Shown piece by piece: positions 28,040 through 37,042 of a stretch of DNA of 64,000 bases. Location of the stretch: NCBI RefSeq assembly GCF_014397255.1, contig NZ_CP060724.1, forward strand, positions 248,001 through 312,000, in the 5' to 3' direction. The stretch is from Weissella diestrammenae. GTDB taxonomy: Bacteria > Bacillota > Bacilli > Lactobacillales > Lactobacillaceae. Below the pieces are notes generated by a model, which searched no databases, had not been told where the DNA came from, and saw only the letters and a program-made list of their open reading frames with translations. The position numbers were made by a program, and so were the translations under genes. Numbering within the stretch: position 1 is the stretch's first letter; each line of letters opens with the position of its first letter.

Positions 28040-29053
28040 TTAATTATTCTTTAAAACATCAATTGACTTTAATGCTTCTCCAGTGCCAATTGCAACTGCC
28101 TCTAATGGTTCAGGCGCAATGAACACTGGTACCTTAGTTGCTTCGGCAATTGCTTCGTCAATATGTTGCAATAGTGCACCACCACCCGTTAAGACAATAC
28201 CATGGTCAATCACATCAGCTGCAATTTCTGGTGATGTTTCTTCCAAGGTTTCTTTAATTGCCATAATAATTTCAGCGATGACATCTTTGATCGCAGTGGC
28301 AACATCCACGGCTGTGACTTCAATTGTCTTTGGTAATCCAGTCACTAAGTCACGACCACGTGCTGTCGTACCTGCCATATCTTTTGCTGCCTCAACATCA
28401 GCTGAACCAATCTCGACCTTTAATCGCTCAGCCGTTTGTTCTCCAATTAATACTGAGTATTTTTGTCGAATATATGATGCAATGGCTTCGTCTAATTTAT
28501 CGCCTGCCATTCGAATTGAACGTGATGAAACAATTCCGCCAAGCGAAATAGTTGCAACATCAGTAGTACCACCACCCATATCAACAACCATTGATCCCAT
28601 AGGCTCCATGACTGGCAATCCAGCACCAACAGCCGCTGCAAATGGTTCTTCAATAACGTATGCATCTCTTGCACCCGCCACACGAGCCGCATCAATTACG
28701 GCACGCTTTTCAACAGCTGTCACACCTGAAGGTACACCAATTGTGACATATGGCTTTGACCCACGTCCAGCTAATGCTGTACCTAAGTAGTGCTTTAACA
28801 TCTCTACCGTTGTGTCATAATCGGCGATTACACCGTCTCGCATTGGCCGAATTGCCTTAATTGATTCAGGCGTCCGTCCTAACATATCCTTAGCTGCTGC
28901 ACCTACTGCAACGACTTCGTTGGTCTTCGTATTACGTGCAACAACAGTCGGTTCGCGTAACACAATACCCTTACCTTCAATATAGACAAGTGTATTGGCT
29001 GTTCCTAAATCAATTCCCACATTTCGAGTTCCAAATGAAAACACAGCTTTCAC
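28040..29053 (-). CDS. mreB: Rod-shape-determining actin homologue MreB
   Basis: Membrane-associated actin-like filament protein guiding peripheral wall synthesis, 337 residues. Phosphate 1 motif [15 protein letters not shown], phosphate 2 [12 protein letters not shown], adenosine motif [13 protein letters not shown]. The start is GTG (GTGAAAGCTGTG). It heads a two-gene mreB-mreC operon. Confidence 0.96.
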   Translation of the reverse strand: MKAVFSFGTRNVGIDLGTANTLVYIEGKGIVLREPTVVARNTKTNEVVAVGAAAKDMLGRTPESIKAIRPMRDGVIADYDTTVEMLKHYLGTALAGRGSKPYVTIGVPSGVTAVEKRAVIDAARVAGARDAYVIEEPFAAAVGAGLPVMEPMGSMVVDMGGGTTDVATISLGGIVSSRSIRMAGDKLDEAIASYIRQKYSVLIGEQTAERLKVEIGSADVEAAKDMAGTTARGRDLVTGLPKTIEVTAVDVATAIKDVIAEIIMAIKETLEETSPEIAADVIDHGIVLTGGGALLQHIDEAIAEATKVPVFIAPEPLEAVAIGTGEALKSIDVLKNN

Positions 29054-29121
29054 CCACTTTTCTTTTTAATTTTTTTATTTTTATTCTTGAATAAATGTTC
29101 TAAACAGTATAATAAATTTTA

Positions 29122-29547
29122 TCACAAATTCGTAGCCAGCGTCCATAATTCTAAAATTGTTTTTCGTGTCATTTTTGGTAATACCTTTTGATTAAAAAAG
29201 CTATAGGTACCCATTCTGGCAATAATCACAAAATCCTGTAATGGCATTTGCATAATGGTGCCACACAATACAAGTTGTCGCGCCAATTCTCGATCAGCTG
29301 TTGATGGCCAATATTGTCCACTTGGGTGATTATGAATGACGAGTATCGCATAAGCATTATAAGCAACTGCATACCGAAAAACATCTCTTGGATGAATGTT
29401 AACAGCGGTCAGACTACCTTTAGCAATACATTGTTTACCCAAACATGTCATTTGTGGACTAAGATAGATAACCCAGCATTCTTCTTGTGGTAAGTCGACT
29501 AAATGGTTTTGCATTTTCAACATCACCCTATCAATCGTTTCTTTCAT
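29122..29547 (-). CDS. RadC-like JAB/MPN domain protein, short form
   Basis: 141 residues carrying only the JAB1/MPN metalloprotease-like domain. The metal-binding JAMM motif reads HNHPSGQYWPSTAD. The N-terminal helix-hairpin-helix part of full-length RadC (about 220 residues) is missing. Its position upstream of mreB matches many Firmicutes, where radC precedes mreBCD. The ATG at 29547 fits AAGGAG with 7-nt spacing. The ribosome-binding site lies inside the inverted repeat at 29551-29578. Molecular function of RadC proteins is not settled. Confidence 0.85.
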   Translation of the reverse strand: MKETIDRVMLKMQNHLVDLPQEECWVIYLSPQMTCLGKQCIAKGSLTAVNIHPRDVFRYAVAYNAYAILVIHNHPSGQYWPSTADRELARQLVLCGTIMQMPLQDFVIIARMGTYSFFNQKVLPKMTRKTILELWTLATNL

Positions 29548-29550
29548 TTG

Positions 29551-29578
29551 CATACTCCTTATGTCAATAAGGAGTATG
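29551..29578 (-). promoter_or_regulatory. Perfect 12-bp inverted repeat over the RadC-like gene's ribosome-binding site
   Basis: CATACTCCTTAT-GTCA-ATAAGGAGTATG. In the minus-strand RNA the AAGGAG site pairs with CTCCTT in a 12-bp stem with a 4-nt loop. This would hide the site unless opened. It could equally be a protein operator. Confidence 0.6.
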
Positions 29579-29603
29579 ACTCATAAAAAGTATGACATTC
29601 TTT

Positions 29604-30473
29604 TTAAATTAATTTCTGCCAATCAAGCGCCCAGATGAAACCCAAAGCTTTTTCGCCAGTATGCACACCGATGAATGCCCCAATTGGTCCTCTTTCAATC
29701 GCAAAATTCTCATACTTTTGACGCATCGTTGCTGCCCACTCATCCGCGATTTCAGGATTATTGGCATCAATAATTGATATGCGGATTTGATCTTGGTTGT
29801 CTATTTCTTCTACAAAGCGTTGTTGGATACGCACCCATGCACGCTTCATTTGTCGCACCTTATCAATTGCGATAATTTGACCAAGGGGATTAAAAGTGAG
29901 CATTGGCTTAATATTCATCATTGTTCCTAAAAAAGCAGCACTATTTGAAATTCTCCCCGTTCGCTTGAGATGCTTCACATCATCAACTACAAACAAGACG
30001 TGTGTACTATCACGTAGACGAGTCAATTGTTCAAAAATATGATTTAAATGAGCACCTGACTGTGCTAAATAAGCAGCAAGACGGGCTTGATTACCTGCTC
30101 CAGCTGCAGCAATCCGCGAATCCCATGCGTGTATATGAATACTATCTACCGTTGCGCTCAAACTCTCTACGGTAGAGAATGTCCCGGAAATACCACTCGA
30201 AATCGTCACTACTATCACATCTGTATAGCCATCTGCTGCGATTTCAGCAAACTTTTCCAACCAAGCACCAATCTCGACTTGTGACGTGGTTAATGGTTGT
30301 TGCGTTTGTGATTGAAATTTAAAAAAATCAGTTTGTGTTTGCCAATCAACATTTTCATGATACACACGTTCCCCAACTAAAATTGGCGCATTCACTGCAT
30401 ACATGTTTAATGCCGCTTGCTCACTTTGTGTCACATTACTAGAGCTATCAACTAAAACCGCAATTTTTTCCAT
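29604..30473 (-). CDS. degV: DegV-family fatty-acid-binding protein (FakB type)
   Basis: 289 residues. The FakB/DegV family binds a fatty acid for phosphorylation by FakA. Typical motifs are LVDSSSNVTQ at the N-terminus, TISSGISGTFSTVES, HAWDSRIAAAGAGNQ and VDDVKHLKRTGRISNSAAFLG. The start at 30473 is supported by AAAGGATG; an in-frame extension to 30584 is rejected. No fakA is nearby. Confidence 0.9.
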   Translation of the reverse strand: MEKIAVLVDSSSNVTQSEQAALNMYAVNAPILVGERVYHENVDWQTQTDFFKFQSQTQQPLTTSQVEIGAWLEKFAEIAADGYTDVIVVTISSGISGTFSTVESLSATVDSIHIHAWDSRIAAAGAGNQARLAAYLAQSGAHLNHIFEQLTRLRDSTHVLFVVDDVKHLKRTGRISNSAAFLGTMMNIKPMLTFNPLGQIIAIDKVRQMKRAWVRIQQRFVEEIDNQDQIRISIIDANNPEIADEWAATMRQKYENFAIERGPIGAFIGVHTGEKALGFIWALDWQKLI

Positions 30474-30575
30474 TTTGTCATCCTTTAAAAAATCATTCTT
30501 GCTTTCATCATAGCATATTCTAACCATACCCCAGTCAATGATATATACAAATACTAGTTGATTACCAAAATAAAA

Positions 30576-30598
30576 ATGCCTCATGACATCTGAGACAT
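30576..30598 (-). terminator. Terminator after the dioxygenase locus
   Basis: Stem ATGCCTCA / TGAGACAT (one G-U pair), loop of 7, followed by TTTTT on the minus strand. Confidence 0.65.
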
Positions 30599-30608
30599 CC
30601 TTGATGAA

Positions 30609-31564
30609 TTATGATTCAAACGGTATTAATTGAGATTCAATTACTTGGCGCCGATGATTTAAAAACGGTGGTAATTCAAGTTGATGTCCCGCCTCTTCAT
30701 AAGTTTCATCTGTAAAAAATCCTGGCCCAGACGTTGCTAATTCTAATAAAATACCTGGAGTTGCTTGAAAATAAATCGAATCAAAATAAAATCGATTAAC
30801 CAATTCTGAATGTGGCATGCCAATTTGATTAAATCGATTCAGCCACCATATCAAATTTTCAGTCGTGTCAACTGCCAAAGCTAAATGATGTGGCATGCCA
30901 AATCCTGGTACACTACGCCTTAAATTTGACTTGAATTGCGTTTGAATCTGGGCACTCAATCCACCATGATTAAATTCATACAAATTACTCTGAACATCTG
31001 TTGTCAGCAATTCTGCCCTAACACATTCGTTAGAATTAAGTGCATTGCGTTTTCATTATTGATTGTCATCAATTCTGGACCAAGACCCAAAATAGCATAT
31101 TCGGGCTTAACTGTGGCCGCTACCCATGGATGCCCCTGAACGAAGCCACCTTGGTTGTCTTCGTCTGACACCAAAGCATATTGTTGATCATCAAAATCAT
31201 AGAAATTCAAATATTGTACGCCAAATTGTTCATGAACTTTTTGATCATGTCTGACGTGAAACGCATCAAATCGGTCAATCCAATAATCAAACGCCTGCTG
31301 ATTCGGAATTCGAAAACTTGTACGAGTAATCTCGTCCGTCCCTCTTTGTGCTTGGTGTAGTTGCTTAAATTCGAAGAATGTCATATCGGTTCCAATTTGA
31401 CCAATATCATCTGTGAAATATAGATGGTAGGCTGATACATCATCTTGATTAACTGTTTTTTTTACCAAACGCAAGCCCAATATTTGCGACATAAAATGAA
31501 ATATTTTTGGTGCACTTGATGTCATTGCTGTTAAATGATGTAGTCCTAATATTTGATGAGTCAT
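30609..31564 (-). pseudogene. Ring-cleaving dioxygenase (VOC family), split by a frameshift
   Basis: Two ORFs make up one protein of about 318 residues of the glyoxalase/VOC superfamily (MhqO/YkcA-like). The first (31004-31564) has LGLHHLTAMTSSAPKIFHF and HPWVAATVKPEYAILGLG. The second (from 31010 to 30609) has MPHHLALAVDTTENLIWW and TPGILLELATSGPGFFTDE. His and Glu metal ligands are visible in both halves. Adding one G to the GGG run at 31016-31018 gives NVLGAELLTTDV and restores one frame. Either a sequencing error or a real lesion. Confidence 0.8.
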
Positions 31565-31624
31565 TTAGTTACTCCTTAATTAAAAGTATTGCTTTGAATT
31601 TACCACGCACAATATGGCTTTTAA

Positions 31625-31650
31625 ACAAAAAAGGGACTAATCCCAAAAAT
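31625..31650 (-). terminator. Weak terminator downstream of mtnN
   Basis: Short stem GGGA-CTAA-TCCC flanked by A- and T-runs (TTTTTTG on the minus strand), about 60 bp after the mtnN stop. Confidence 0.5.
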
Positions 31651-31710
31651 AAAAACCAGTCAATAAACAGCAGTGTGCTTACTAACTAGTTTTTAAATTC
31701 AATCGTTTAA

Positions 31711-32400
31711 TCATTTCTGATTGAAAAAATCAATCAGTACTTGAGCAGACTGCTGTCCTGCCTGAATCACAAATTCATCGTATGAGACACCCGCATCTCC
31801 GTTAGCATTATCTGAAATTGCGCGGACAACTGTAAATGGCACATCAAAATGATGGGCGATTTGTGCGACAGCTGCGCCCTCCATTTCACCTGATAGGCCA
31901 TCGGAGAAATGTTGTTTAATGGCCATGCGCTTTTCTTGTGAATCAATAAATGTGTCACCTGAAACAATAAGCCCATGGACTACCTTTGCTTGTTCACTCT
32001 GGTAAGCTCGGCCTAATCCTTCTGATAATTCAACATCTGTTATAAAACGGGCAGGCTGTTGTGGTACTTGTCCAAAAGTATATCCGAAAGTTTGCGCATC
32101 TGCATCAAAATATGCTAATGACTGCGCAATAACGATATCCCCAACCTGTAAATGATCATCTAACGCACCAGCTGACCCAGAATTAATTAAACGATCCACG
32201 CCAAAATTGGTAATCAACAAAGTTGTCGTTAGGGCTGCCGCCACCTTACCAATGCCACCATTCACCACAACCACATCAACATGACCAATTTTCCCATGAT
32301 GAAATACTTTCCCCGCAATTGTCGAAACATGATCATCTACCATCGCTGCAACTAAGGCTGTCATCTCAGTTTGCTCAGCATTAATTATTCCATAACGCAT
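31711..32400 (-). CDS. mtnN: 5'-methylthioadenosine/S-adenosylhomocysteine nucleosidase
   Basis: Hydrolyses MTA and SAH (also called Pfs), feeding methionine salvage and AI-2 precursor formation. 229 residues with GIGKVAAALTTT, NSGSAGALDDHLQVGDIV, SGEMEGAAVAQIAHHF and the catalytic Asp in RAISDNANGDA. It closes an operon with a NUDIX hydrolase and a small membrane protein, a common arrangement in lactobacilli. Confidence 0.95.
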   Translation of the reverse strand: MRYGIINAEQTEMTALVAAMVDDHVSTIAGKVFHHGKIGHVDVVVVNGGIGKVAAALTTTLLITNFGVDRLINSGSAGALDDHLQVGDIVIAQSLAYFDADAQTFGYTFGQVPQQPARFITDVELSEGLGRAYQSEQAKVVHGLIVSGDTFIDSQEKRMAIKQHFSDGLSGEMEGAAVAQIAHHFDVPFTVVRAISDNANGDAGVSYDEFVIQAGQQSAQVLIDFFNQK

Positions 32401-32452
32401 AAAGAACCTCTTTACTCCTGTGATTAAGTCTAATCACGTAATATTAATGTCA

Positions 32453-32737
32453 CTACCCAAAAAATAAAATTAACCATACCACAACAATACTAGTCATTAA
32501 GAATACAATTAACCAATTCAACCGATATTTTAGCCTAGCTGTCTTACCTGTTGGCGTCAGCTGCCGTGTCACTTCATCCAATTCATATTTTCCTTTGCGC
32601 GTCAATCGTCGTTCTTCACGCGTTAACGGCCGTTTAAGGTCGTCTCCGGCCTGTTGTTTGAGTTGCTCAAACGTGGAATTAGTATTTTGTTCGGCCACTT
32701 CATTTCGCTTAAAAAGATTTTTTACTATCTTAAACAC
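32453..32737 (-). CDS. Small membrane protein of unknown function
   Basis: 94 residues with a charged cytoplasmic N-terminal part (LTREERRLTRKGKYELDEVTRQ) and one C-terminal membrane helix (LIVFLMTSIVVVWLILFF). It is translated between the NUDIX gene (12 bp upstream) and mtnN (52 bp downstream), so part of that operon. Function unknown. Confidence 0.8.
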   Translation of the reverse strand: MFKIVKNLFKRNEVAEQNTNSTFEQLKQQAGDDLKRPLTREERRLTRKGKYELDEVTRQLTPTGKTARLKYRLNWLIVFLMTSIVVVWLILFFG

Positions 32738-32749
32738 ATTTGTCCTCCG

Positions 32750-33310
32750 CTATTGCAACGTCTGCCAATATAAATAAGCCATAATGGTTTTGCCATCTTC
32801 AAATTCACCCGAAAGGAACATCCTTGTTGCCATGTTAAAATCGAGCCAAATCATTTCGATATGTTCGTCTATATCCTGCGGTAAAGCTGATGCAACTGGT
32901 GATAATTTTTTTGCTACATACAAATGCATATACTCGTCAGCAAAGCCAATTGAAGTATAGAAACCAGTAATTTTGTTGATTTCTGCAGCTTCTAATCGGG
33001 TTTCTTCGTTTAATTCTCTAACAACCGCATCAAGGGGTGTACTGTCACGCGCGTCAATCTTACCAGCCGGTATTTCAGTCGTTACTTTTCTAACTGGTGC
33101 CCGCCATTGCCGTTCAACTAACATTTCATTTTTAGCATTTAACACCAAAATCGCAACTGCGCCAGCATGATGGACAACATCCCGATGGCTGACCTGTCGA
33201 TTAGGCAGCGTCACTGTTTCGTTGACAACTTGAATAATGTGCCCATCATACACTAATTGCTCATCGATTACTTTTTCTTCGAATTGACTTTTTTCTGGTT
33301 CATCTATCAT
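32750..33310 (-). CDS. nudF: NUDIX hydrolase, ADP-ribose pyrophosphatase type
   Basis: 186 residues. The NUDIX box starts at PAGKIDARDST and continues AVVRELNEETRLEA, slightly degenerate: the first Glu is Asp and the last Gly is Arg. The catalytic RELxEE core is intact. Overall sequence resembles ADP-ribose pyrophosphatases (RQVSHRDVVHHAGAVAIL upstream). The start codon overlaps the cold-shock gene stop (ATGA). Confidence 0.88.
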   Translation of the reverse strand: MIDEPEKSQFEEKVIDEQLVYDGHIIQVVNETVTLPNRQVSHRDVVHHAGAVAILVLNAKNEMLVERQWRAPVRKVTTEIPAGKIDARDSTPLDAVVRELNEETRLEAAEINKITGFYTSIGFADEYMHLYVAKKLSPVASALPQDIDEHIEMIWLDFNMATRMFLSGEFEDGKTIMAYLYWQTLQ

Positions 33311-33516
33311 TCACTAATCTCCTCAACTAGTGCCGCCTGTGGTCCTCTAACACCTTGGATCACAACTAGTTTCACATCTGAACCTGGCACTAAATTTCTC
33401 AAAGAACCTTCTAATCCTGAAAAATGTACAAACACATCTGGTTCTCCTGAAACTTCAATATAGCCATAACCTTTTTCTGATTCCCAATTTTTAACTTTTC
33501 CAATTATTTTTTCCAT
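33307..33516 (-). CDS. Cold-shock-domain protein
   Basis: 69-residue single-domain OB-fold RNA-binding protein. RNP1-like motif KGYGYIEV and RNP2-like VFVHFSG; the W and following residues (VKNWESEKGYG) replace the usual VKWFNAEKGFG. Start set by GAGGTG six bases upstream of ATG 33516; a longer frame to 33750 only runs backwards through the DUF3397 gene. Probably an RNA chaperone, translationally coupled to the NUDIX gene. Confidence 0.9.
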   Translation of the reverse strand: MEKIIGKVKNWESEKGYGYIEVSGEPDVFVHFSGLEGSLRNLVPGSDVKLVVIQGVRGPQAALVEEISE

Positions 33517-33521
33517 ATTTT

Positions 33522-33890
33522 TCACCTCAGCTTCAATAGCACAGCTACCACACAAACGATTAAGATCAACAATGATACAAGTCCAATTATTCGCCACCAC
33601 AAGACCACAAAGCGACGAAGTGTGTAATTCTGACGGACAAATGCCTGGTAAATGACAACAGCCATTCCCCACAAGATGAAGGTTAGCCACATATATGGAA
33701 CGAAAGCATGCTGCCAATTTTGAAAAGTAATCGCACCAATTTCCCACCAAATGAGCGGAATCATTAAATCAAATGTTTTAATTTGTGTTGGCATTAAATT
33801 TTTCAGCCCAATCCGCTGACTGAATAAAAGTATCCCCCACACAATCACTAAGATACCTAACCCAGCTTTCCAATCAAGAAAAGATAACAT
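33522..33890 (-). CDS. DUF3397 family membrane protein
   Basis: 122 residues with four hydrophobic segments (about 8-26, 38-56, 64-82 and 97-118), matching the DUF3397 proteins of Bacilli. First gene of the operon running to mtnN; the cold-shock gene begins five bases after its stop. Function unknown. Confidence 0.82.
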   Translation of the reverse strand: MLSFLDWKAGLGILVIVWGILLFSQRIGLKNLMPTQIKTFDLMIPLIWWEIGAITFQNWQHAFVPYMWLTFILWGMAVVIYQAFVRQNYTLRRFVVLWWRIIGLVSLLILIVCVVAVLLKLR

Positions 33891-33920
33891 GGTTGTCCCT
33901 CACTCATTATTTATCCTATC

Positions 33921-33929
33921 ATTATAGCA
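33921..33929 (-). promoter_or_regulatory. Extended -10 promoter for the DUF3397-csp-nudF-mtnN operon
   Basis: TGCTATAAT on the minus strand, a perfect TATAAT with an upstream TGn, about 31 bp before the start codon of the DUF3397 gene. No clear -35. A divergent TGATACAAT for the plus-strand DUF4044 gene lies at 33958-33966. Confidence 0.65.
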
Positions 33930-33999
33930 TGTTCGTCTACTCAAGCTGGATAGGATTTGATACAATTAAACTATTATTGAAATGAAAGTAGGCATTATC

Positions 34000-34116
34000 A
34001 TGGCTAAAAAAAAGAAATCAAGACTAACACGAATCAATCAAGTATTTGTTGTGATTATGCTAATCTTATCGCTTGCTAGTGTGTTCGTCGTTTTACTCCA
34101 AGCATTTATGAATTAA
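34000..34116 (+). CDS. DUF4044 mini membrane protein
   Basis: 38 residues: a basic N-terminus (MAKKKKSRLTRINQ) and one membrane helix (VFVVIMLILSLASVFVVLLQA), the pattern of DUF4044 proteins of lactic acid bacteria. AGG lies seven bases upstream of the ATG. It has its own extended -10 (TGATACAAT, 33958-33966) and a terminator immediately after. Function unknown. Confidence 0.82.
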   Translation: MAKKKKSRLTRINQVFVVIMLILSLASVFVVLLQAFMN

Positions 34117-34120
34117 ATAA

Positions 34121-34165
34121 AAAAAGCCTAGTAGTACTATCAGGTACATTAGGCTTTTTTATTTT
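34121..34165. terminator. Bidirectional terminator
   Basis: Stem AAAAAGCCTA / TAGGCTTTTT, five bases after the DUF4044 stop. It also reads as a terminator for the ATP-grasp gene on the minus strand. Confidence 0.9.
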
Positions 34166-34206
34166 TTGTCAGTTATTTGAGAACTGATAGTATTTTCAAT
34201 CATTCT

Positions 34207-35295
34207 TCAATCAATCCAAATGTCAGCAACGGCCATTTGCGCTTCCAATGCAACTAATTGTTCACCACTGGCGATAACATAACCTTCATTTTTTTCAGTA
34301 TCAATCGTTATTTGCCAATTAGGTTTAATCGCCCACTGCGGATATAATCGCGAAATTTCTTCATCATTCATTGGTCGATAAATAGCTACTGAATGTTGAC
34401 GCGTTGGTTTTAAAGCTTGACCAGTTAACACTCGCAAATGTTGCTCAATTAAGTCAGTTGTCATCGTAGCTGAATAAACGAACTGTTCTGATCCAATACC
34501 TGGGAAAATATCGCCAACATACAAATTACCAGTTGTACTATACAAAAACGTGACATAAAAAGCACCAACATAATCCAAGGGTCGTGCAATTTGTTGAATC
34601 GTCTGTTGCATTGCCTCTATAACGTCAGTCGTTGGTCCGTCTTCTAGCCATATTTGCGTTACTTGATGTTGCGAATTCCGTCGAATTTGAGTTAATGGAT
34701 AATTAATGACATTACCATTGGCATCTCGTACAACGGATGCGCGATATTCAACTGCATCTTCTAACCATGTTTCAACCAGTAATTGACCACCATCTATTAA
34801 TGGTGCAACCAATCCTAAGTCCCAAGCACCAGACAAAATGACTGTTTCTGCACTTTCAGCATGCTTAAATATTGGTTTTACTGCGACTGGGTAACTGAGT
34901 GCAGTCGCGGCTAAAGCAATTTCATCTAAGGTACTTGCCAATTTGTATGGTAGGATATTAATCGCATGTTCATCAAAAAAACTACGTGACAATGATAAAT
35001 CATCTGCCAAATCTAAGGTCATAGTACCCTGTGGTAAATTTAATTGGTCCAATTCGGACACAAGCTCAAATGGCAAACCTAAATCATTATAAATCACGAT
35101 GGCGGACAGATTGACAAAGCTTTCCCAATCTTTACGACCAATAAATATATAGTCAGCACTTGTATTTTGTCTTGTATCTGCATTTTCTAAATACATAGCA
35201 ACTAAATACCCTGTATTTCTCGCTGCTTGTGCAATTCGCCAGCTTACAAGGTTATTGCCAATAATACCGATTGTTGCACCTGGTAATAATGTCAT
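34207..35295 (-). CDS. ATP-grasp protein resembling PurK
   Basis: 362 residues. N-terminal Rossmann-like segment (GATIGIIGNNLVSWRIAQAA), then an ATP-grasp domain (ALSYPVAVKPIF, LLVETWLEDAVEYRASVVRD, YVGAFYVTFLYS, GDIFPGIGSEQF). This follows the plan of N5-carboxyaminoimidazole ribonucleotide synthetase. No purE or other pur gene is nearby, and motifs are looser than in true PurK, so the substrate is uncertain. The ATG at 35295 has AGGA six bases upstream. Confidence 0.7.
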   Translation of the reverse strand: MTLLPGATIGIIGNNLVSWRIAQAARNTGYLVAMYLENADTRQNTSADYIFIGRKDWESFVNLSAIVIYNDLGLPFELVSELDQLNLPQGTMTLDLADDLSLSRSFFDEHAINILPYKLASTLDEIALAATALSYPVAVKPIFKHAESAETVILSGAWDLGLVAPLIDGGQLLVETWLEDAVEYRASVVRDANGNVINYPLTQIRRNSQHQVTQIWLEDGPTTDVIEAMQQTIQQIARPLDYVGAFYVTFLYSTTGNLYVGDIFPGIGSEQFVYSATMTTDLIEQHLRVLTGQALKPTRQHSVAIYRPMNDEEISRLYPQWAIKPNWQITIDTEKNEGYVIASGEQLVALEAQMAVADIWID

Positions 35296-35328
35296 TTCAT
35301 TTCCTATCTTCATTTTCAATTTTTGCCG

Positions 35329-36006
35329 TTATTGATAATCATACTGTTCTAAATGATACGTATTTATAATGTAAATTAGTTTCTCCGCATATTTTGGATC
35401 AGTTGCATACCCACCTTCAACCAATTCTTTGGCGGACTCCTCTGCTGTCGATCCTTGAATTACTTTAAGGTATCGCGCATGGTTATCAGCTGTCCCGTTC
35501 ACTAATAATTTGGCATGATCAACCATTGATTCTTGCCATGAATCATATGCCCGAAATGGCGCATCAACTTTAATCCACTTACCATTGACATACTCACTTG
35601 TGGGTAAACTCACTTGTTTCATCCCACTGGAAGCTTTAACCCCAAAAAAGTTATTGTATTTATAAGCTAACTCAGACTGTCCCCAATCTGACTCCAGGGC
35701 AGCCTGGGAAAGTGTAATTGATGCACGTACGCCGTACTGTAATTGAATGGTTTGAGCTTCAGGTGCCAATCGTCTGATAAATTGATCTTTTGTCAATTGA
35801 TTCATCGGCAACTTGGTGACATCAACCATTTCTGGATCAGCAACTTTAACCTGTCTTAAATCACTAATATGCCATGAAATGAACATAATGCCACTAATGA
35901 CTATAATGATACGCCAGGGGCGCAAATGACCAGCTCTGATAAAAAATTTTGCGGGGTGCCACCGTGACCAACCTTTCATTTTTCTTTTTCTTTTTTTACG
36001 TGTCAC
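35329..36006 (-). CDS. Membrane-anchored N-acetylglucosaminidase (GH73)
   Basis: 225 residues with a GTG start (AGGGGG six bases upstream). A strongly basic N-terminus is followed by one membrane helix (IIIVISGIMFISW). The glucosaminidase domain shows the catalytic Glu in QAALESDWGQSELA and YNNFFGVKAS, ending with GYATDPKYAEKLIYIINTY. Likely a peptidoglycan hydrolase acting outside the membrane. It lies 33 bp upstream of the ATP-grasp gene and may share its transcript. Confidence 0.9.
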   Translation of the reverse strand: MTRKKRKRKMKGWSRWHPAKFFIRAGHLRPWRIIIVISGIMFISWHISDLRQVKVADPEMVDVTKLPMNQLTKDQFIRRLAPEAQTIQLQYGVRASITLSQAALESDWGQSELAYKYNNFFGVKASSGMKQVSLPTSEYVNGKWIKVDAPFRAYDSWQESMVDHAKLLVNGTADNHARYLKVIQGSTAEESAKELVEGGYATDPKYAEKLIYIINTYHLEQYDYQ

Positions 36007-36175
36007 GATATTCCCCCTCAATCATGTTAATCATAATTTACATCTTTACCATTATAGACTAACATTATAACAAATATTTTTCAGGCTCCGATAGCAACAA
36101 AATATTTCTAACTACCGATGTGTTAAACAACACGTTAACCTTAGTCAGAGTTGTGTCAACAGTTTGCTTACAACA

Positions 36176-37042
36176 TCATTGATCAAATATATCCACGTTT
36201 TGAGCCAATAAGTATGGTTTAATGTCATCCATCATTACAGTGTCGCCTAACTCTTCAGCTGCAGTATATGCTCTAAGATATGCCCGACACGAAGCCTTTA
36301 TTTCATTATCTTTTTGATGGACACGGCCACGAATAAAATTTAGCTTCACAATTTCACATGCAAACGTTTGAGCAGAAACATATCTTTGGGCTTGATTTAA
36401 GAAACGTTCTGCACTCTCAGTTGCTTCGTTTGCTAACTCTAGCTGTGCACTTTGACGATAAATTGTCACGATTGTATTATGATCAATATTACTATTTTTC
36501 ATTTGAATGAACGACCGCAACTTACTTAATGCGACCTCATTACAGAACCTAGCTTTTGCCAAATCATGCAAACCTAACCACACCTCCGTTGTCACCGTTT
36601 CTATTTCCAAAATTAAACTTCTTTGTAAGGCAGTAACTGCCATCGAAGCATTCTGTAAATCATTCAATGCACCATAATAATTCTTTTTGTTTAATTCAAG
36701 TTTGCCATGCAACACATGATATAAAGGTTTAGCTTCTTGAGGTAACCGATTAATATGACATTGTTTTTTTAATAAGTTTTTGGCTGTTCCATAATCACCA
36801 TTGTTAATGGCATTTCTCACAGCACTTAAATTATTGTGGTTTGGCTCATCAAAAGAAACAATGTTTTCCATGTTAAGCTGCAAGCGATGACACAATTCCT
36901 GTAAAATGACCATACTTGTAATATGATTTTCACTTTCCATTCTTGACACTAACGATTGATGACAAATACCATCTGCTAAAGCACGCTGACTTAATCCCAT
37001 TGCTTCTCTATGCTGTCTTAATAAGTTCCCTCGGATAATCAT
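36176..37042 (-). CDS. Rgg/XRE-type transcriptional regulator with helical repeat domain
   Basis: 288 residues. An N-terminal helix-turn-helix (LLRQHREAMGLSQRALADG, then HQSLVSRMES) is followed by an all-helical TPR-like region of about 220 residues. This is the plan of Rgg/PlcR-type regulators, many of which sense peptides. The ATG at 37042 has GGGAG eight bases upstream. The target is unknown; no peptide gene could be identified beside it. Confidence 0.82.
   Translation of the reverse strand: MIIRGNLLRQHREAMGLSQRALADGICHQSLVSRMESENHITSMVILQELCHRLQLNMENIVSFDEPNHNNLSAVRNAINNGDYGTAKNLLKKQCHINRLPQEAKPLYHVLHGKLELNKKNYYGALNDLQNASMAVTALQRSLILEIETVTTEVWLGLHDLAKARFCNEVALSKLRSFIQMKNSNIDHNTIVTIYRQSAQLELANEATESAERFLNQAQRYVSAQTFACEIVKLNFIRGRVHQKDNEIKASCRAYLRAYTAAEELGDTVMMDDIKPYLLAQNVDIFDQ

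Noticed and set aside
28083-28790. 235-codon plus-strand ORF opposite mreB
   Set aside because: Antisense shadow of mreB with repetitive Ser/Ala/Ile composition.
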